This document shows, piece by piece, positions 20,017-30,998 of a stretch of 64,000 bases of DNA. A program made the translations under genes and the position numbers. The DNA comes from Vibrio sp. SCSIO 43136 (GTDB lineage: Bacteria > Pseudomonadota > Gammaproteobacteria > Enterobacterales > Vibrionaceae): the NCBI RefSeq assembly GCF_023716565.1, contig NZ_CP071849.1, positions 186,001 through 250,000 on the forward strand, in the 5' to 3' direction. Under the pieces are notes generated by a model. That model worked only from the letters and a program-made list of their open reading frames with translations, was not told where the DNA came from and ran no database searches. Each line of letters begins with the position of its first letter. Position 1 is the stretch's first letter.

Positions 20017-22194
20017 ATGAAACAACAATCAGTATTAAAACAAGTCGCTGAGATGGCTCGTATTACCGACAGCTACGTCAGCGCATGGGGCGACGAAGCC
20101 TCCGTGTCGGATGAAACCATTCGTTATTTGCTAACCGCACTTGGCTACGATACTTCTAATGATGAAGCCTTGTTAAAGTCAGCTGAGAAGAAGCACAAGA
20201 AAGACGTGCTGCCTCCAGTGTTGGTACTGCGTGATAATCAACCAGTACATATCCCACTGCACTTAGGCACTTCAGCTCGTGAGAGTGAGTTCAGTTGGCG
20301 TTTAGAAACCGAACAAGGGGAAGTTCTAGAAGGCTATCTTCAATCACAGATCGTTAAGGATGATCGTGAGCAGGGTGGCGCTTTGGTATTTTCTCTGCCG
20401 GAAAACCTAGGCTGGGGTTACCACAAACTGATTGTAACTCGTAAGCGTCGCAAAACGCCTTATGAGATGACGCTAGTGATTACGCCACAAGCGTGTTACA
20501 AGCAAGATGCTCTTGAGTCGGGCAAAAAACTTTGGGGTCCAAGTGTTCAGCTATATACGCTACGCACAAGCCACAACTGGGGTATCGGTGATTTTGGTGA
20601 TCTGAAGCAGCTAGTGAGCGACATTGCAGCGCGCGGTGGTGACTTTATCGGTCTTAACCCAATTCACTCTTTATTCCCTGCTAACCCAGAAGGTGCGAGC
20701 CCATACAGCCCGTCTTCTCGTCGTTGGCTAAATATCCTTTACATTGATGTAAGCTCTGTTGCTGAGTTTGCATTGAGCTCAGAGGCGCAAAAACTGGTTG
20801 GCAGCAACGAGTTCCAACAGCGTCTACAAAAAGCCCGTGATTCTCATTGGGTGAACTACAGTGAAGTGTCGGCGCTTAAGATGAGCGTGCTACCCCTACT
20901 GTACAAAGAATTTAAACTGCGCCAGCTAGACAAAAACAGCTCTCGCGCTGGTGAGTTCCTTGCTTTTGTTGAAGAAGGCGGCGATAGCCTACTGCAACAA
21001 GCGACGTTTGATGCATTACATGCAAGCCTTCGTGCAGAAGACGAAAATGTTTGGGGCTGGCCTGTATTCCCTGAAGAGTACCGTACATTTGATAGCCCTG
21101 CGGTGAAGAAGTTTATCGCGTCAAACCAAGACGAAGTAAACCTGTACTTGTACCTTCAATGGCTGGCTGATGGTCAAATTAAAGAAGCGCAAGTATTGGC
21201 GGAAGAGAAAGGCATGAGCCTTGGTCTTTACCGTGACCTTGCGGTAGGTGTTGCTGATTCAGGTTCTGAAACTTGGGCCGACACTGGCGAGCTATGTCGC
21301 GATCTTAGCATTGGTGCTCCACCAGATATCCTTGGTCCTCTGGGGCAAAACTGGGGTCTACCGCCGCTAAACCCACAGAAGCTTGAAGAGACGGCGTTCC
21401 GTCCATACATCGAACTGCTTCGTGCCAATATGAAGCACTGTGGTGCATTGCGTATTGACCACGTTTTAGGTCTTTTACGTCTATGGTTAATCCCGAAAGG
21501 CAAAGATGCAACGGAAGGGGCGTACATCTACTACCCAGTAGAAGAGATGCTAGCCATCCTTGCACTTGAGTCGCACCGTTACCAGTGTTCTGTCATTGGT
21601 GAAGATTTGGGTACCGTACCAGATGAAATCGTGGCTCCACTTGCTGATGGTGGTGTGCATTCTTACAAAGTGTTCTTCTTCGAAACCGCAGAAGATGGTG
21701 GTTACTTCTCACCGAAACACTATGCTGCGCAATCAATGACGGCTCTGTGTACTCACGATATGCCAACCTTACGTGGCTTCTGGCATTGTGATGACCTTAA
21801 GATGGGTAAAGACCTAGGTCTGTACCCAGATGAAGAGCAGCTTCAAGGTTTGTTTGATGATCGCCTTAAGAGCAAGCAGAAGATCCTAGATAGCGTTGCT
21901 GGACATGGCAACCTACCAGAAGGTATCGGTCGAGATGCAGCGCTGGTTCCTATGGATAAGTACTTGAGCGAAGCATTCCACGTTCATGTGGCAGCGGGCT
22001 CAAGTGCGCTTCTCAGTGTTCAGCTTGAAGACTGGTTGGAAATGGAAAAACCAGTCAACATTCCAGGCACGGTCGATGAGTATCCAAACTGGAGACGTAA
22101 ACTCTCTATGAACTTGGATCAAATCTTCTCTAATCCAGATGTGAACCATATCGCAAAACGATTGACAGAAGTTCGAGCGAAAGCCGGCGAATAA
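20017..22194 (+). CDS. malQ: 4-alpha-glucanotransferase (amylomaltase)
   Basis: Transfers glucan segments between maltodextrins in the cytoplasm, releasing glucose and making longer chains for MalP. It is 725 aa, of the GH77 family with the N-terminal extension seen in enterobacterial MalQ. The (beta/alpha)8 part has GPSVQLYTLRTSHNWGIGDF, the nucleophile Asp in GALRIDHVLGLLRLW, the acid/base Glu in VIGEDLGTVP and the third acid in CTHDMPTLRGFW. The start at 20017 follows GGAGAGAGCG. It is co-transcribed with malP and ends at a perfect palindromic terminator. Confidence 0.96.
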   Translation: MKQQSVLKQVAEMARITDSYVSAWGDEASVSDETIRYLLTALGYDTSNDEALLKSAEKKHKKDVLPPVLVLRDNQPVHIPLHLGTSARESEFSWRLETEQGEVLEGYLQSQIVKDDREQGGALVFSLPENLGWGYHKLIVTRKRRKTPYEMTLVITPQACYKQDALESGKKLWGPSVQLYTLRTSHNWGIGDFGDLKQLVSDIAARGGDFIGLNPIHSLFPANPEGASPYSPSSRRWLNILYIDVSSVAEFALSSEAQKLVGSNEFQQRLQKARDSHWVNYSEVSALKMSVLPLLYKEFKLRQLDKNSSRAGEFLAFVEEGGDSLLQQATFDALHASLRAEDENVWGWPVFPEEYRTFDSPAVKKFIASNQDEVNLYLYLQWLADGQIKEAQVLAEEKGMSLGLYRDLAVGVADSGSETWADTGELCRDLSIGAPPDILGPLGQNWGLPPLNPQKLEETAFRPYIELLRANMKHCGALRIDHVLGLLRLWLIPKGKDATEGAYIYYPVEEMLAILALESHRYQCSVIGEDLGTVPDEIVAPLADGGVHSYKVFFFETAEDGGYFSPKHYAAQSMTALCTHDMPTLRGFWHCDDLKMGKDLGLYPDEEQLQGLFDDRLKSKQKILDSVAGHGNLPEGIGRDAALVPMDKYLSEAFHVHVAAGSSALLSVQLEDWLEMEKPVNIPGTVDEYPNWRRKLSMNLDQIFSNPDVNHIAKRLTEVRAKAGE

Positions 22195-22199
22195 GTTAA

Positions 22200-22236
22200 A
22201 TCAGCCTCGACCCTTGGGTCGAGGCTGATTACTTTT
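22200..22236 (+). terminator. Terminator of the malPQ operon
   Basis: ATCAGCCTCGACCC and its full complement with a two-base centre (22200-22229), followed by TACTTTT. Confidence 0.85.
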
Positions 22237-22482
22237 AAGCGAGAAACATTTTTATAACATTAACGTTTGATTTGTAAGAACATCGCACTATGCAATGCCT
22301 TTCAGTTTAAGCAATCCGTGATAGACTGTTACCGCTTTATCGCATGCTGTTTAAATCGCAAACCTTATGTTTACGATTTAATGTCCAGCGATCTACTCAA
22401 AAGATACTAGGCTCGCCTCTCGCCGCGAGCTATTGCAGGGAAACGCCGCATTCACCGCAAAGGGAATGACAGGCAATAAAAT

Positions 22483-24675
22483 ATGTCAGGGGATCAGGCA
22501 TTGACTAAAACAACTACACCAAAGAACGCCTTTGCCCAGCTGTCGCAAGCTGCTTTTGCGGACCCATTTTCGTTTTTAGGCCCTTTCTGCCAAGAGGAAG
22601 GTAAGTCGCTACGAGTATGGATGCCGGGAGCAGATGACGTACAGTTGGTGCTAGAGAACAACCAACGCAAAGCGTTAGAAAAGACCGAGGATGGTGGCTT
22701 CATCCTATATGGTGATGACGATTTGCGTTTTACTCACTATAAGTTAGCGGTTAATTGGGCCGGCACGGAACAGATCATTGATGACCCGTACCAGTACCAT
22801 GCACTTTATGCTGAGTATGAAGATCTTCACACCCCTGTTTCTATGTACCACCACCTTGGCGCACAATTTGTGTCTATTGAACGTGGTGGCGAGCAAGTTT
22901 CAGGAACTCGATTCCTAGTTTATGCACCACATGCTAGTGCAGTTAGTCTGATTGGTGAGTTCAACCAATGGGATGGCCGCCGCACCCCGATGCAGCGTCT
23001 TGACTACGGTATCTGGGGCATCTTTATGCCTGAGTTGCCAGAAGGCACTCAATATAAGTTTGAGCTGAAAGGGCCAAACGGTGAATCGCTTCCTCATAAG
23101 CAAGATCCGTGGGGTTTCCATTCTGAACAGTACCCATCGTTTGCGTCACTCACATACGACCATACTCGCTACCAGTGGCAAGATGAGCAATGGCAAAATC
23201 GTGAGGTGACAGAAAAACGTAAACAAGCGCTTTCGTTCTATGAATTGCACGCAGGCTCTTGGCGTCGTGGTGAGGACAATGAGTTCCTTAACTACCGTGA
23301 ACTGGCGGAAGAATTGGTTCCATACTTGGTCGAAATGGGGTACACCCATGTTGAACTGATGCCAGTATCAGAGCATCCGTTTTACGGCAGTTGGGGCTAC
23401 CAGCCGATCGGTTTGTTTGCTCCTACCAGTCGTTACGGCTCGCCAGATGACTTCAAATATTTTGTCGATAAATGTCACCAAGCAGGTCTAGGTGTTGTAC
23501 TAGATTGGGTACCAGCGCACTTCCCATCAGATAGCCATGGTTTGGCAAACTTTGATGGCACTCCGCTGTTCCATGATCCAGATCCTCGCCGCGGTTGGCA
23601 CCAAGACTGGAACTCGTACATTTACGACATGGGTCGTGAACACGTTCGTCGTTTCTTGGTATCTAATGCATTGTACTGGTTCGAGCAATTCCACATCGAC
23701 GGTATCCGAGTCGATGCTGTGGCTTCAATGCTCTACCTAGATTACTCGCGTAGTCATGACCAGTGGATCCCGAATATCGATGGCGGTCGTGAAAACTACG
23801 ATGCGATCGCAACGCTTAAGTGGATGAACGAGGAAGTCTATAAACACTTCCCGAATGCGATGACCATTGCTGAAGAGTCGACTGCATTCCCGGGCGTGTC
23901 GGCACCGACCTTTATGGGCGGCTTAGGCTTTGGTTTCAAATGGAATATGGGTTGGATGCACGATAGCTTGTCTTACATCCAAGAGGACCCAATTCATCGT
24001 AAATACCACCATGACACCATCACCTTCCCGCTTGTGTATGCACACAGTGAAAACTACGTGTTGTCGCTATCACACGATGAAGTGGTTTACGGTAAGCGTT
24101 CTATCCATAACAAGATGCCTGGTGATGAATGGCAGCAAACGGCAAATATGCGAGCTTACTTAGGTTACATGTACGCACAGCCGGGCAAGAAGCTAAACTT
24201 CATGGGCGCAGAATTTGGTCAAACAGGCGAGTGGGACCACGATACTCAGTTGCAATGGTTCTTGCTTGATTTTGAACGCCATCAGGGCATCCATAAGCTA
24301 ACTAAGGATCTCAACTTCTTGTATCGCAATGAGCCTGCACTTCACGACCAAGATAGTGAACCTGCGGGTTACGAGTGGCGACTTCAAGATGAGCGTGAAG
24401 CAAGTATTCTTGCTCATGAACGTATCAGTGAAAATGGTGAGCGAGTATTGGTTATCACCAACTTTACACCAGTACCTCACGAGCGTTTCCGTCTGGGCGT
24501 GCCAAACGAAGGTAACTACCAGTTGCTACTCAACACAGATGCTGACGCATACAACGGCAGTGGCTTTGAGGTTAAAGAGCAGGTTGTAACAGAAGCGGTG
24601 GAAAGCGAAGGGCTTGCACAGTCACTGAGCTTGCGCCTACCGCCATTGGCAACTGTGTTCTACAAGTTAAGCTAA
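22483..24675 (+). CDS. glgB: 1,4-alpha-glucan branching enzyme
   Basis: Makes alpha-1,6 branches in glycogen; GH13 enzyme with a CBM48 module, 730 aa, matching E. coli GlgB. The N-terminal part has the long GlgB form with two beta-sandwich modules (first 220 or so residues). The catalytic triad is Asp411 in [12 protein letters not shown], Glu464 in [11 protein letters not shown] and the Asp in [12 protein letters not shown]. The ATG at 22483 has CAGG before it; a TTG at 22500 with GGGGATC is an alternative start. It is next to malPQ, not glgC or glgA, and is separated from malQ by a terminator, so it has its own promoter in the 288-base gap. Confidence 0.95.
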   Translation: MSGDQALTKTTTPKNAFAQLSQAAFADPFSFLGPFCQEEGKSLRVWMPGADDVQLVLENNQRKALEKTEDGGFILYGDDDLRFTHYKLAVNWAGTEQIIDDPYQYHALYAEYEDLHTPVSMYHHLGAQFVSIERGGEQVSGTRFLVYAPHASAVSLIGEFNQWDGRRTPMQRLDYGIWGIFMPELPEGTQYKFELKGPNGESLPHKQDPWGFHSEQYPSFASLTYDHTRYQWQDEQWQNREVTEKRKQALSFYELHAGSWRRGEDNEFLNYRELAEELVPYLVEMGYTHVELMPVSEHPFYGSWGYQPIGLFAPTSRYGSPDDFKYFVDKCHQAGLGVVLDWVPAHFPSDSHGLANFDGTPLFHDPDPRRGWHQDWNSYIYDMGREHVRRFLVSNALYWFEQFHIDGIRVDAVASMLYLDYSRSHDQWIPNIDGGRENYDAIATLKWMNEEVYKHFPNAMTIAEESTAFPGVSAPTFMGGLGFGFKWNMGWMHDSLSYIQEDPIHRKYHHDTITFPLVYAHSENYVLSLSHDEVVYGKRSIHNKMPGDEWQQTANMRAYLGYMYAQPGKKLNFMGAEFGQTGEWDHDTQLQWFLLDFERHQGIHKLTKDLNFLYRNEPALHDQDSEPAGYEWRLQDEREASILAHERISENGERVLVITNFTPVPHERFRLGVPNEGNYQLLLNTDADAYNGSGFEVKEQVVTEAVESEGLAQSLSLRLPPLATVFYKLS

Positions 24676-24694
24676 TTGGCTAACAACTTAGATT

Positions 24695-24720
24695 AAACCG
24701 GCTGAAAGGCCGGTTTTTTT
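24695..24720 (+). terminator. Terminator of glgB
   Basis: AACCGGC, a six-base loop and GCCGGTT are followed by seven Ts. Confidence 0.92.
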
Positions 24721-24893
24721 ATGCAAGTGTAAATCGATAATTGTGATTGGAAATAATTTGAACATGCAACTTGAGCGGCATATGTAAAACTTTAATCTCT
24801 ACCAATAATTTTATGAATATTAGTAGCTTGCAAGTTATTAAATAGACTAAGCTATGCTTAGACATGGATGTTGGTAAGTTAGGTGGCGCTGAT

Positions 24894-27800
24894 ATGGCAA
24901 GGATTGTGCAGCTACTTTTGGGTAGCTTGATCTTGTTAGCAATAACGATGAGCTCTAGTGCAGTAGCACTGGAACTTGAATATGGGCGTTATAACGTCAA
25001 TGCCTTTCCCCATGCCGACTGTATTAACACAGTGTGTACCATTACCTTCGAAGAAACCTACGCTACTCCCCCTGCCGTTTTCTTTATGGATACGGTGAGC
25101 TTCCAAAATGAAAATGATGCCCCTTCTGCGATTAGAGTGCTTGAAGTCACCACGCAACAAGTAAGATTCCAGCAGCAGTTCCCGCCTGATAGTCGAGCTC
25201 CAGCCTCAATGGAGCAGGTACCCATGACGGTCATCGATTATTTGGTGATTGAAAAGGGGATTCATAACTTTTCTGGTGTCAGTGTTTTGGTTGGTTCGGT
25301 AGATACGGCACGATACCGCACCCGAATTACCAACGATGATGGTAGTGGTAATCGAAATAATCGAGAGCGGATCACGTACGCTTCCATTCCCAATAGTCCC
25401 ATTACAAGCTTTTCTAGCGCACCTGCGGTTTTGCACCAAGTACAAACAGTCAATAATGACGATGATCTTTGGCTAACTTCTGTGGTGCCGAGTGTGAATA
25501 CTACTCGTTTTGACATCGCATTAGAGCGATTAGAAATTGATGGTCGGGAAGATAGGGAAGATAGAGAATTTCCAACAGAGACAGAAACGATCGCTTATCT
25601 GGTTGCTCTGGGTTCCGGTGAGAAAGACGGGATAAAGTTTCAAATCAGAAACGAGCAAACACGGAGCTCATTAAGCACTAATCAACCTGTTACCCAAGGC
25701 TGTGAAACTTTTGCCGAATACGATGAGCTAGACGTCGTTCCCGTGATTATTGGCAAGATGAACTCTCGTAATGGCAACAATGGTGGATTTGCTAGACGCT
25801 GCCGTCTAGAGACAGACCGGGCTAGTTTCATGGTTGACGAAGACCAAGATTATGATTCCGAACGAGGTCACGTGGCGGAGCGTATTGGCTTCATTCTATT
25901 TGAAGTCCCTTTTGAAGTGAACCAATGCACGCAGTTTACTGGAGCGGCGCAGACTTGGAGTACTGACGGTGAAATAGCCCTGATTAACTCTTTGACAATT
26001 ACAGGCAGTGTGCCTGATGGTCGAGTGGGTTTCGATAACTTAACTCAGCCAGATTGGGGCAACAATGAGCCTAAGTTTTGTGATGGGTATAGATGTGCTG
26101 CTGACTCATCGCTCAAGGTGCCTCAGTATAATTTTGCTGCATTTACCCCCAGTAACACTGTGTTGAATCCCGCCGATGGTGCTGTTATTTCTCCAGGAGA
26201 ATATAAGCGAATTGACATCAAAAATGGACGTACGGTAACGCTTAGTGCTGGCGATTACTTTATGGAAGACTTTAATGTCAGTGGTGGGGCTACGGTTATC
26301 GTCACTGGTAAAGTACGGATCAGTGCTTATAAAATTACCCTGTCTGGCAACTCCAATGTTAACTACACCACTTCAGGTGGAAGTATTACTTCGGTACCCG
26401 AAAATCTCTATTTGATCTCTCATGGGATAGATAACAGTGTTGATTATCTGAATTTAAACAACAATAGTTCGGTGAAAAATGGTGTTTATGTATCGGGGTC
26501 AGCCAAGGCTTCAGCGTTTGTTATTTCTGAATCTTTAGTCGATATCAATGGTGGCAGCACCATCATTCATGGTGCGGTCGCATCCCTGTATCTAAAAATG
26601 TATGGAAGTGGCCAACTTCTAGGGGATATTTCGAGCTGTAATGATACAACCTACACCATGGGGATCAGCCCAACGTCTGCGACTGAGCTTATTGATAATG
26701 CCGTAGCAGTTACCTTTTCAATCCTAAATAGTCAGGGAATAACAGATACCAGCGTTTCAGGCACATTTAATCTAACCCATGATGGCGGTGCAGACGTTTG
26801 CTGGAAAGCAACAGAAACGGGTTCGTGTATCAATGACAGCAGCGCACTTCCATTCCTTGCTGGCTCCTCGACCTATTATTTGTATTCAAGCTCACAAGCG
26901 GAAGTTAACATCACCGCAACTTGGGTAGAAATGTCATCAGTTACTGGCAGTGCGGGTCCATATAAGTTTGAAAACAATGGCTATATCTTTGAGCCAAGCC
27001 CACTTCTAGTGATTGCAGGACAAGACACTGACGCCACCATTAAAGCCGTCGATAACAATGGTGATGTAATTACCAGTTATGAAGGGTTGAAGACCTTACA
27101 GCTAACCGCTACCTCTAAAATCCTTCCTTCGAGTGGCACGCTTGATGCGAGTTTGATAACTACCTCAGTAACTTTTGTGCAAGGTGAGGCCACCATTACC
27201 GTTAACTATCCAGATGCTGGAAAAGTCAGCCTATCTATCCAAGAGGCCAGTGATGGGTTTAAAGGGGACATGCAAGTACACGCAAGGCCACATACTTTTG
27301 CCATCTGTAACATTACTTCGAGCGGTTTAAATCAGGGTTATACCGGTACGTCATCTTCAGGAGCTGGTTTTGCCAAAGCGGGAGAGACTTTTTCTGTTGT
27401 GATTAAGCCGCTCACCTGGTTAGGAAGCGCTATTAGCGCAGACAACTCAGGAGATGGCAGCGTGGATACCATCACGGATGGTTTATGTAGCCACACTACG
27501 ACACCTAACTATTACACTGAAGGTAGTCAGTATGCGGGTGTCATGATAAGTCATGCTTTGCATACACCTAGCCAAGGTGTAGCGGGTGCATTGAGCCAGC
27601 CTGCGACTGACCAGATTTACGAATTCACCAATACATCACAAGCAAGTAGTGGTCTGACGATAGACAACCTCAGTTGGAACGAAGTGGGAAGTCTTTGGTT
27701 ACAAGCACAGTATGCGGCTTTTGCCCTTGGAGGTGTAGAGCAGGGCGTTGCTGCCATTGGTCGTTTTTATCCATACCAGTTCCAAGTGACTTCACAGGTG

Positions 27801-28772
27801 GTGAGTGAAGGCCAGAGTGACTTTACTTATATGGAGCAGGGCTTTAGTGCTCAGTTTCAAGTCACGGCCCAAGCCGTTGAACAGTTGGCTGGTGGAACAT
27901 CGACGACGACAACCACCAACTATGAATATTTGACTAACTATCAGATGTCGATTCATCTCAAAGCGTTAGATAATGACAAGATCACTCCAGCACAAAATGA
28001 CCTAACAAGCCGACTTGATACTACAGGTATCAGCCAATCCGGTTGGGAGTCGGATTGGGATGGTGGTGTGATAAGCGTGCCTCTATCCACCTTGAAATTT
28101 GATCGGGTTGAGACTCAAAGCACTCCAAGAATTACCACAGCCGACGGCCCATATGACTTGCAACTGGGTTTAGAGGTTGATAGCGGTAACGTGGATTGTG
28201 CCGTTTCTGGCTGTACGACATTTGATAGCCACGATACTTATCGAAACGATGGGTCAAACACGACTGACATTGCTTCTATTGGAAATGCCCTTGATATGCG
28301 CTTTGGGCGACTCTATATGCCCGACTTGGGGGCACAGTCTGGGCAGACAATTGATGTTCCACTAGAGGCTCAGTATTGGAATGGTAGCAACTTTGTGACC
28401 AATACCTTGGATAGCGAGAGCGCATTTAACGGTGCTAACTATTGTCGAGAGGAGATATGGCCGGGAGGGAATACCACAGCGGCAAGTTTGAGTGGCAGCG
28501 GGGCTGTTTCTACCGGAGAAAGTAGTGCGTTGCAAGCGATTCAAAACCAAAGTGGTGTGCGAGAACAAGTGAAATTGTGGTTGAGAATTGGCGTTGCTCA
28601 GTCGGGCTTGGAATCGGGGCTAGGTTGCCAAGGCAGTAATACTGCTGGCTTAGAATACCTTTTTTATAACTGGGATGGTCGTGGTGACGAAAGCCCTTCT
28701 GCTGTCTATACCTTTGGTGTTTATCGAGGTAACGACAGAGTGATTTTCCGCGGTGAGCCGAGAGTGTATTGA
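24894..28772 (+). CDS. MshQ-like secreted protein (C-terminal DUF6701)
   Basis: Large exported protein of about 1292 aa. Signal peptide about 1-26 (ending SSSAVALELE). The N-terminal part (about 27-320) holds beta-rich repeats with cysteine pairs. The middle part (about 390-560) resembles the polymer-forming or choice-of-anchor stretches of MshQ. The C-terminal 550 or so residues are MshQ/DUF6701-like: RFGRLYMPDLGAQSG, VPLEAQYWNGSNF, and the ending YNWDGRGDESPSAVYTFGVYRGND. In Vibrio, mshQ normally ends the MSHA type IV pilus cluster; here no pilus gene is near. The ATG at 24894 (AGGTGG seven bases before it) is better than the ATG at 24864. It is probably an adhesin or pilus-tip-like surface protein. 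Confidence 0.75.
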   Translation: MARIVQLLLGSLILLAITMSSSAVALELEYGRYNVNAFPHADCINTVCTITFEETYATPPAVFFMDTVSFQNENDAPSAIRVLEVTTQQVRFQQQFPPDSRAPASMEQVPMTVIDYLVIEKGIHNFSGVSVLVGSVDTARYRTRITNDDGSGNRNNRERITYASIPNSPITSFSSAPAVLHQVQTVNNDDDLWLTSVVPSVNTTRFDIALERLEIDGREDREDREFPTETETIAYLVALGSGEKDGIKFQIRNEQTRSSLSTNQPVTQGCETFAEYDELDVVPVIIGKMNSRNGNNGGFARRCRLETDRASFMVDEDQDYDSERGHVAERIGFILFEVPFEVNQCTQFTGAAQTWSTDGEIALINSLTITGSVPDGRVGFDNLTQPDWGNNEPKFCDGYRCAADSSLKVPQYNFAAFTPSNTVLNPADGAVISPGEYKRIDIKNGRTVTLSAGDYFMEDFNVSGGATVIVTGKVRISAYKITLSGNSNVNYTTSGGSITSVPENLYLISHGIDNSVDYLNLNNNSSVKNGVYVSGSAKASAFVISESLVDINGGSTIIHGAVASLYLKMYGSGQLLGDISSCNDTTYTMGISPTSATELIDNAVAVTFSILNSQGITDTSVSGTFNLTHDGGADVCWKATETGSCINDSSALPFLAGSSTYYLYSSSQAEVNITATWVEMSSVTGSAGPYKFENNGYIFEPSPLLVIAGQDTDATIKAVDNNGDVITSYEGLKTLQLTATSKILPSSGTLDASLITTSVTFVQGEATITVNYPDAGKVSLSIQEASDGFKGDMQVHARPHTFAICNITSSGLNQGYTGTSSSGAGFAKAGETFSVVIKPLTWLGSAISADNSGDGSVDTITDGLCSHTTTPNYYTEGSQYAGVMISHALHTPSQGVAGALSQPATDQIYEFTNTSQASSGLTIDNLSWNEVGSLWLQAQYAAFALGGVEQGVAAIGRFYPYQFQVTSQVVSEGQSDFTYMEQGFSAQFQVTAQAVEQLAGGTSTTTTTNYEYLTNYQMSIHLKALDNDKITPAQNDLTSRLDTTGISQSGWESDWDGGVISVPLSTLKFDRVETQSTPRITTADGPYDLQLGLEVDSGNVDCAVSGCTTFDSHDTYRNDGSNTTDIASIGNALDMRFGRLYMPDLGAQSGQTIDVPLEAQYWNGSNFVTNTLDSESAFNGANYCREEIWPGGNTTAASLSGSGAVSTGESSALQAIQNQSGVREQVKLWLRIGVAQSGLESGLGCQGSNTAGLEYLFYNWDGRGDESPSAVYTFGVYRGNDRVIFRGEPRVY

Positions 28773-28783
28773 TTGTAGACCGC

Positions 28784-28802
28784 CCCCTGAAAGTGAGGGG
28801 GT
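28784..28802. terminator. Possible hairpin terminator after the MshQ-like gene
   Basis: CCCCCT and AGGGGG close a seven-base loop 11 bases after the stop codon, but no T-run follows. It is a weak terminator or an mRNA 3' end stabiliser. Confidence 0.4.
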
Positions 28803-29003
28803 GACTCTGTATTTAAACTCCTGATGTCCCCTGAAAAACCTGATTTTATAGAATTGTTAATTAAACTGAGTGTTTTCATTAATAAATAATCAAACATCAG
28901 TCACGTTAGTTAGCAAAGTCTGAATTAAATAGCCTTGATTTTGCTAAGGTTAAAGTAAGCCCATTGTTTGGGGTAGCTTATTTCAACCAAGGGAAGTCGG
29001 TTA

Positions 29004-30950
29004 ATGCGTGATAATCAACCCGTAACACAAAAAGAACAAAAGTTTACTAGTAAAGAAGATTTGGTTTCCATCACCGATCTTCAGGGTAAAATCAAATACG
29101 TCAACGATGCGTTCGTTGCGATCAGTGGTTTTTCTCGAGATGAGCTGATAGGACAAGACCATAACATCGTCCGTCATCCCGATATGCCTCCAGCGGCCTT
29201 TGCTGATTTGTGGTCAACCATCAAGTCAGGCCGGGCTTGGCGTGGAATGGTAAAAAACCGTTGTAAAAACGGAGACCACTATTGGGTTGATGCGTTTGTC
29301 ATACCAATCGTCAAAAATGGTTCCACAGTAGGCTACCAATCGGTTCGCACCGAGCCCAGTGAGAATCAAATCTCTCACGCCGCTTCACTGTATAAATCGA
29401 TGAAGCAAGACTCATCAAAGAAATTGCCTCAACCAAGCTTATTTAAACGAATTTCATTGCGAATGATGAGCCGCTTACTAAGTGGCGTGCTGGTCCTAAG
29501 CTCGCTCATCACCTGTATTTTCGCATCAGATCCTGTTGTGCAGGTGATGGCGGTAGTGACTGCCGTGACCGCAATTGCGATTGGTTTGATTAACGAAAAA
29601 CGTATTTTCGCCAAATTGGACTACGTCATTAAGCATAATCGATACCTTGCAGCAGGAGACTTCACCAAGAACATCGAGGTTCATGGGCAAGATGAGCTTG
29701 CTAAGTTATTGACTTCCATAAAAATGGTGCAAGGGCGCTACAAAACCATCTTCATGCAAGCGTCAGAGTCGGTTTCTAATTTGTTAGATACTGCAGATAA
29801 ACTGTCGGGCACTAGCCACGATGTATTGCATGCCATGCGTGAGCAAAGCAGTCACACGACTCAAGTGGCAACAGGCATGAATGAAATGTCAGTGACTGTT
29901 GACGGGGTGACAACTAACGTTCAAAACACAGCTGACACCACAACTGGGTTGACTGAGATTGTTGAACAAGGGGATCTCGTTATTGCCGATACGTTAGAGC
30001 AGATGCAAGCCTTCGCTAATGAAATGACTCAGACCTCTTTGCAGATCAATGAGCTATCTAAAGAGAGTGAGAAAATTACTAATATTACCAACACTATTAG
30101 TGATATTGCCGACCAAACTAATTTGCTGGCGTTGAATGCGGCAATTGAAGCGGCTCGTGCTGGGGAGCAAGGGCGTGGCTTTGCGGTGGTGGCTGATGAA
30201 GTTCGCGGACTGGCAGCGCGAACCCAAGATGCAACCCAAGAGATCCGTTCGATGCTGGAGCAAGTTTCCGGTGGCATTCAAAACTCCGCAAATACCATTG
30301 AGCAAAATAGCCACTCGGCAATGAGTGCCCTAGATAAAGTGACGCTGACCCGAGAAAAATTTGCCGATATTACGGCAGGTATGGAAAACATCAATGCTAT
30401 GAGCGCTGAAATTGCTACCGCAGCCGGGCAACAAAGTACCGTGGCGAGCGAGATGGCCAATAGTATTGAAAGTATTAGTTCTCAAGCCTCACTTACCGAG
30501 CATCAGGGAGATAAACTGCAGCAACACGCAATGATGGTAAACTCACGAGCGCTAGAGCTACAGGCACAGCTATTAGAACTAGAGCTGTCGGAAGCGGGTA
30601 GTTTAGACTTCGCTACGGTAAAACAGGGGCATCTTGCTTGGAAGACTCGGGTTCGTTCCTACCTCAATGGGGACAAAAGTGCCATCACTCGTGAACAAGC
30701 CTGTTCTCATCGCGAGTGTATGCTCGGCAAATGGTACTACAAGGATGGTGTGAAGCATCATGCCAATAACAGTGCATTTAAAGCCATGGAACCGCCTCAT
30801 GAAGAGCTACACGCAACCATTGTTAAGATCCTTGATGCTAACGAGGCAGGCGATACAGATAAAGCAGAGTCGCTGTATCAGAATATTGAGCCACTATCGA
30901 AGAAGATTGTTGGGCACCTCGATGATCTCGAGCGTGCGGTAAAGCGCTAA
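29004..30950 (+). CDS. PAS-containing chemoreceptor with C-terminal CZB zinc domain
   Basis: Methyl-accepting chemotaxis protein, 648 aa, of the Aer-like type. An N-terminal PAS domain (about 15-115) has the Aer signature [10 protein letters not shown] and the [17 protein letters not shown] stretch, so FAD-based redox or oxygen sensing is possible. Two helices at about 160-200 anchor it with little periplasmic part. The signalling domain has the hairpin tip [20 protein letters not shown]. The C-terminal part (about 545-640) is a CZB zinc-binding domain: HLAWKTRVR, the CxLGKWYY cysteine motif, and PHEELH. CZB receptors respond to zinc or hypochlorous acid in other bacteria. The start has AGGGAAG before it. 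Confidence 0.9.
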   Translation: MRDNQPVTQKEQKFTSKEDLVSITDLQGKIKYVNDAFVAISGFSRDELIGQDHNIVRHPDMPPAAFADLWSTIKSGRAWRGMVKNRCKNGDHYWVDAFVIPIVKNGSTVGYQSVRTEPSENQISHAASLYKSMKQDSSKKLPQPSLFKRISLRMMSRLLSGVLVLSSLITCIFASDPVVQVMAVVTAVTAIAIGLINEKRIFAKLDYVIKHNRYLAAGDFTKNIEVHGQDELAKLLTSIKMVQGRYKTIFMQASESVSNLLDTADKLSGTSHDVLHAMREQSSHTTQVATGMNEMSVTVDGVTTNVQNTADTTTGLTEIVEQGDLVIADTLEQMQAFANEMTQTSLQINELSKESEKITNITNTISDIADQTNLLALNAAIEAARAGEQGRGFAVVADEVRGLAARTQDATQEIRSMLEQVSGGIQNSANTIEQNSHSAMSALDKVTLTREKFADITAGMENINAMSAEIATAAGQQSTVASEMANSIESISSQASLTEHQGDKLQQHAMMVNSRALELQAQLLELELSEAGSLDFATVKQGHLAWKTRVRSYLNGDKSAITREQACSHRECMLGKWYYKDGVKHHANNSAFKAMEPPHEELHATIVKILDANEAGDTDKAESLYQNIEPLSKKIVGHLDDLERAVKR

Positions 30951-30962
30951 ATGATTAAGTAG

Positions 30963-30997
30963 AAAAAGGTCTAGCTATTTTGGCTAGACCTTTTTTA
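30963..30997. terminator. Bidirectional terminator between two chemoreceptor genes
   Basis: AAAAAGGTCTAGC and GCTAGACCTTTTT flank a seven-base loop, between the convergent receptor genes. Confidence 0.9.
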
Positions 30998-30998
30998 T

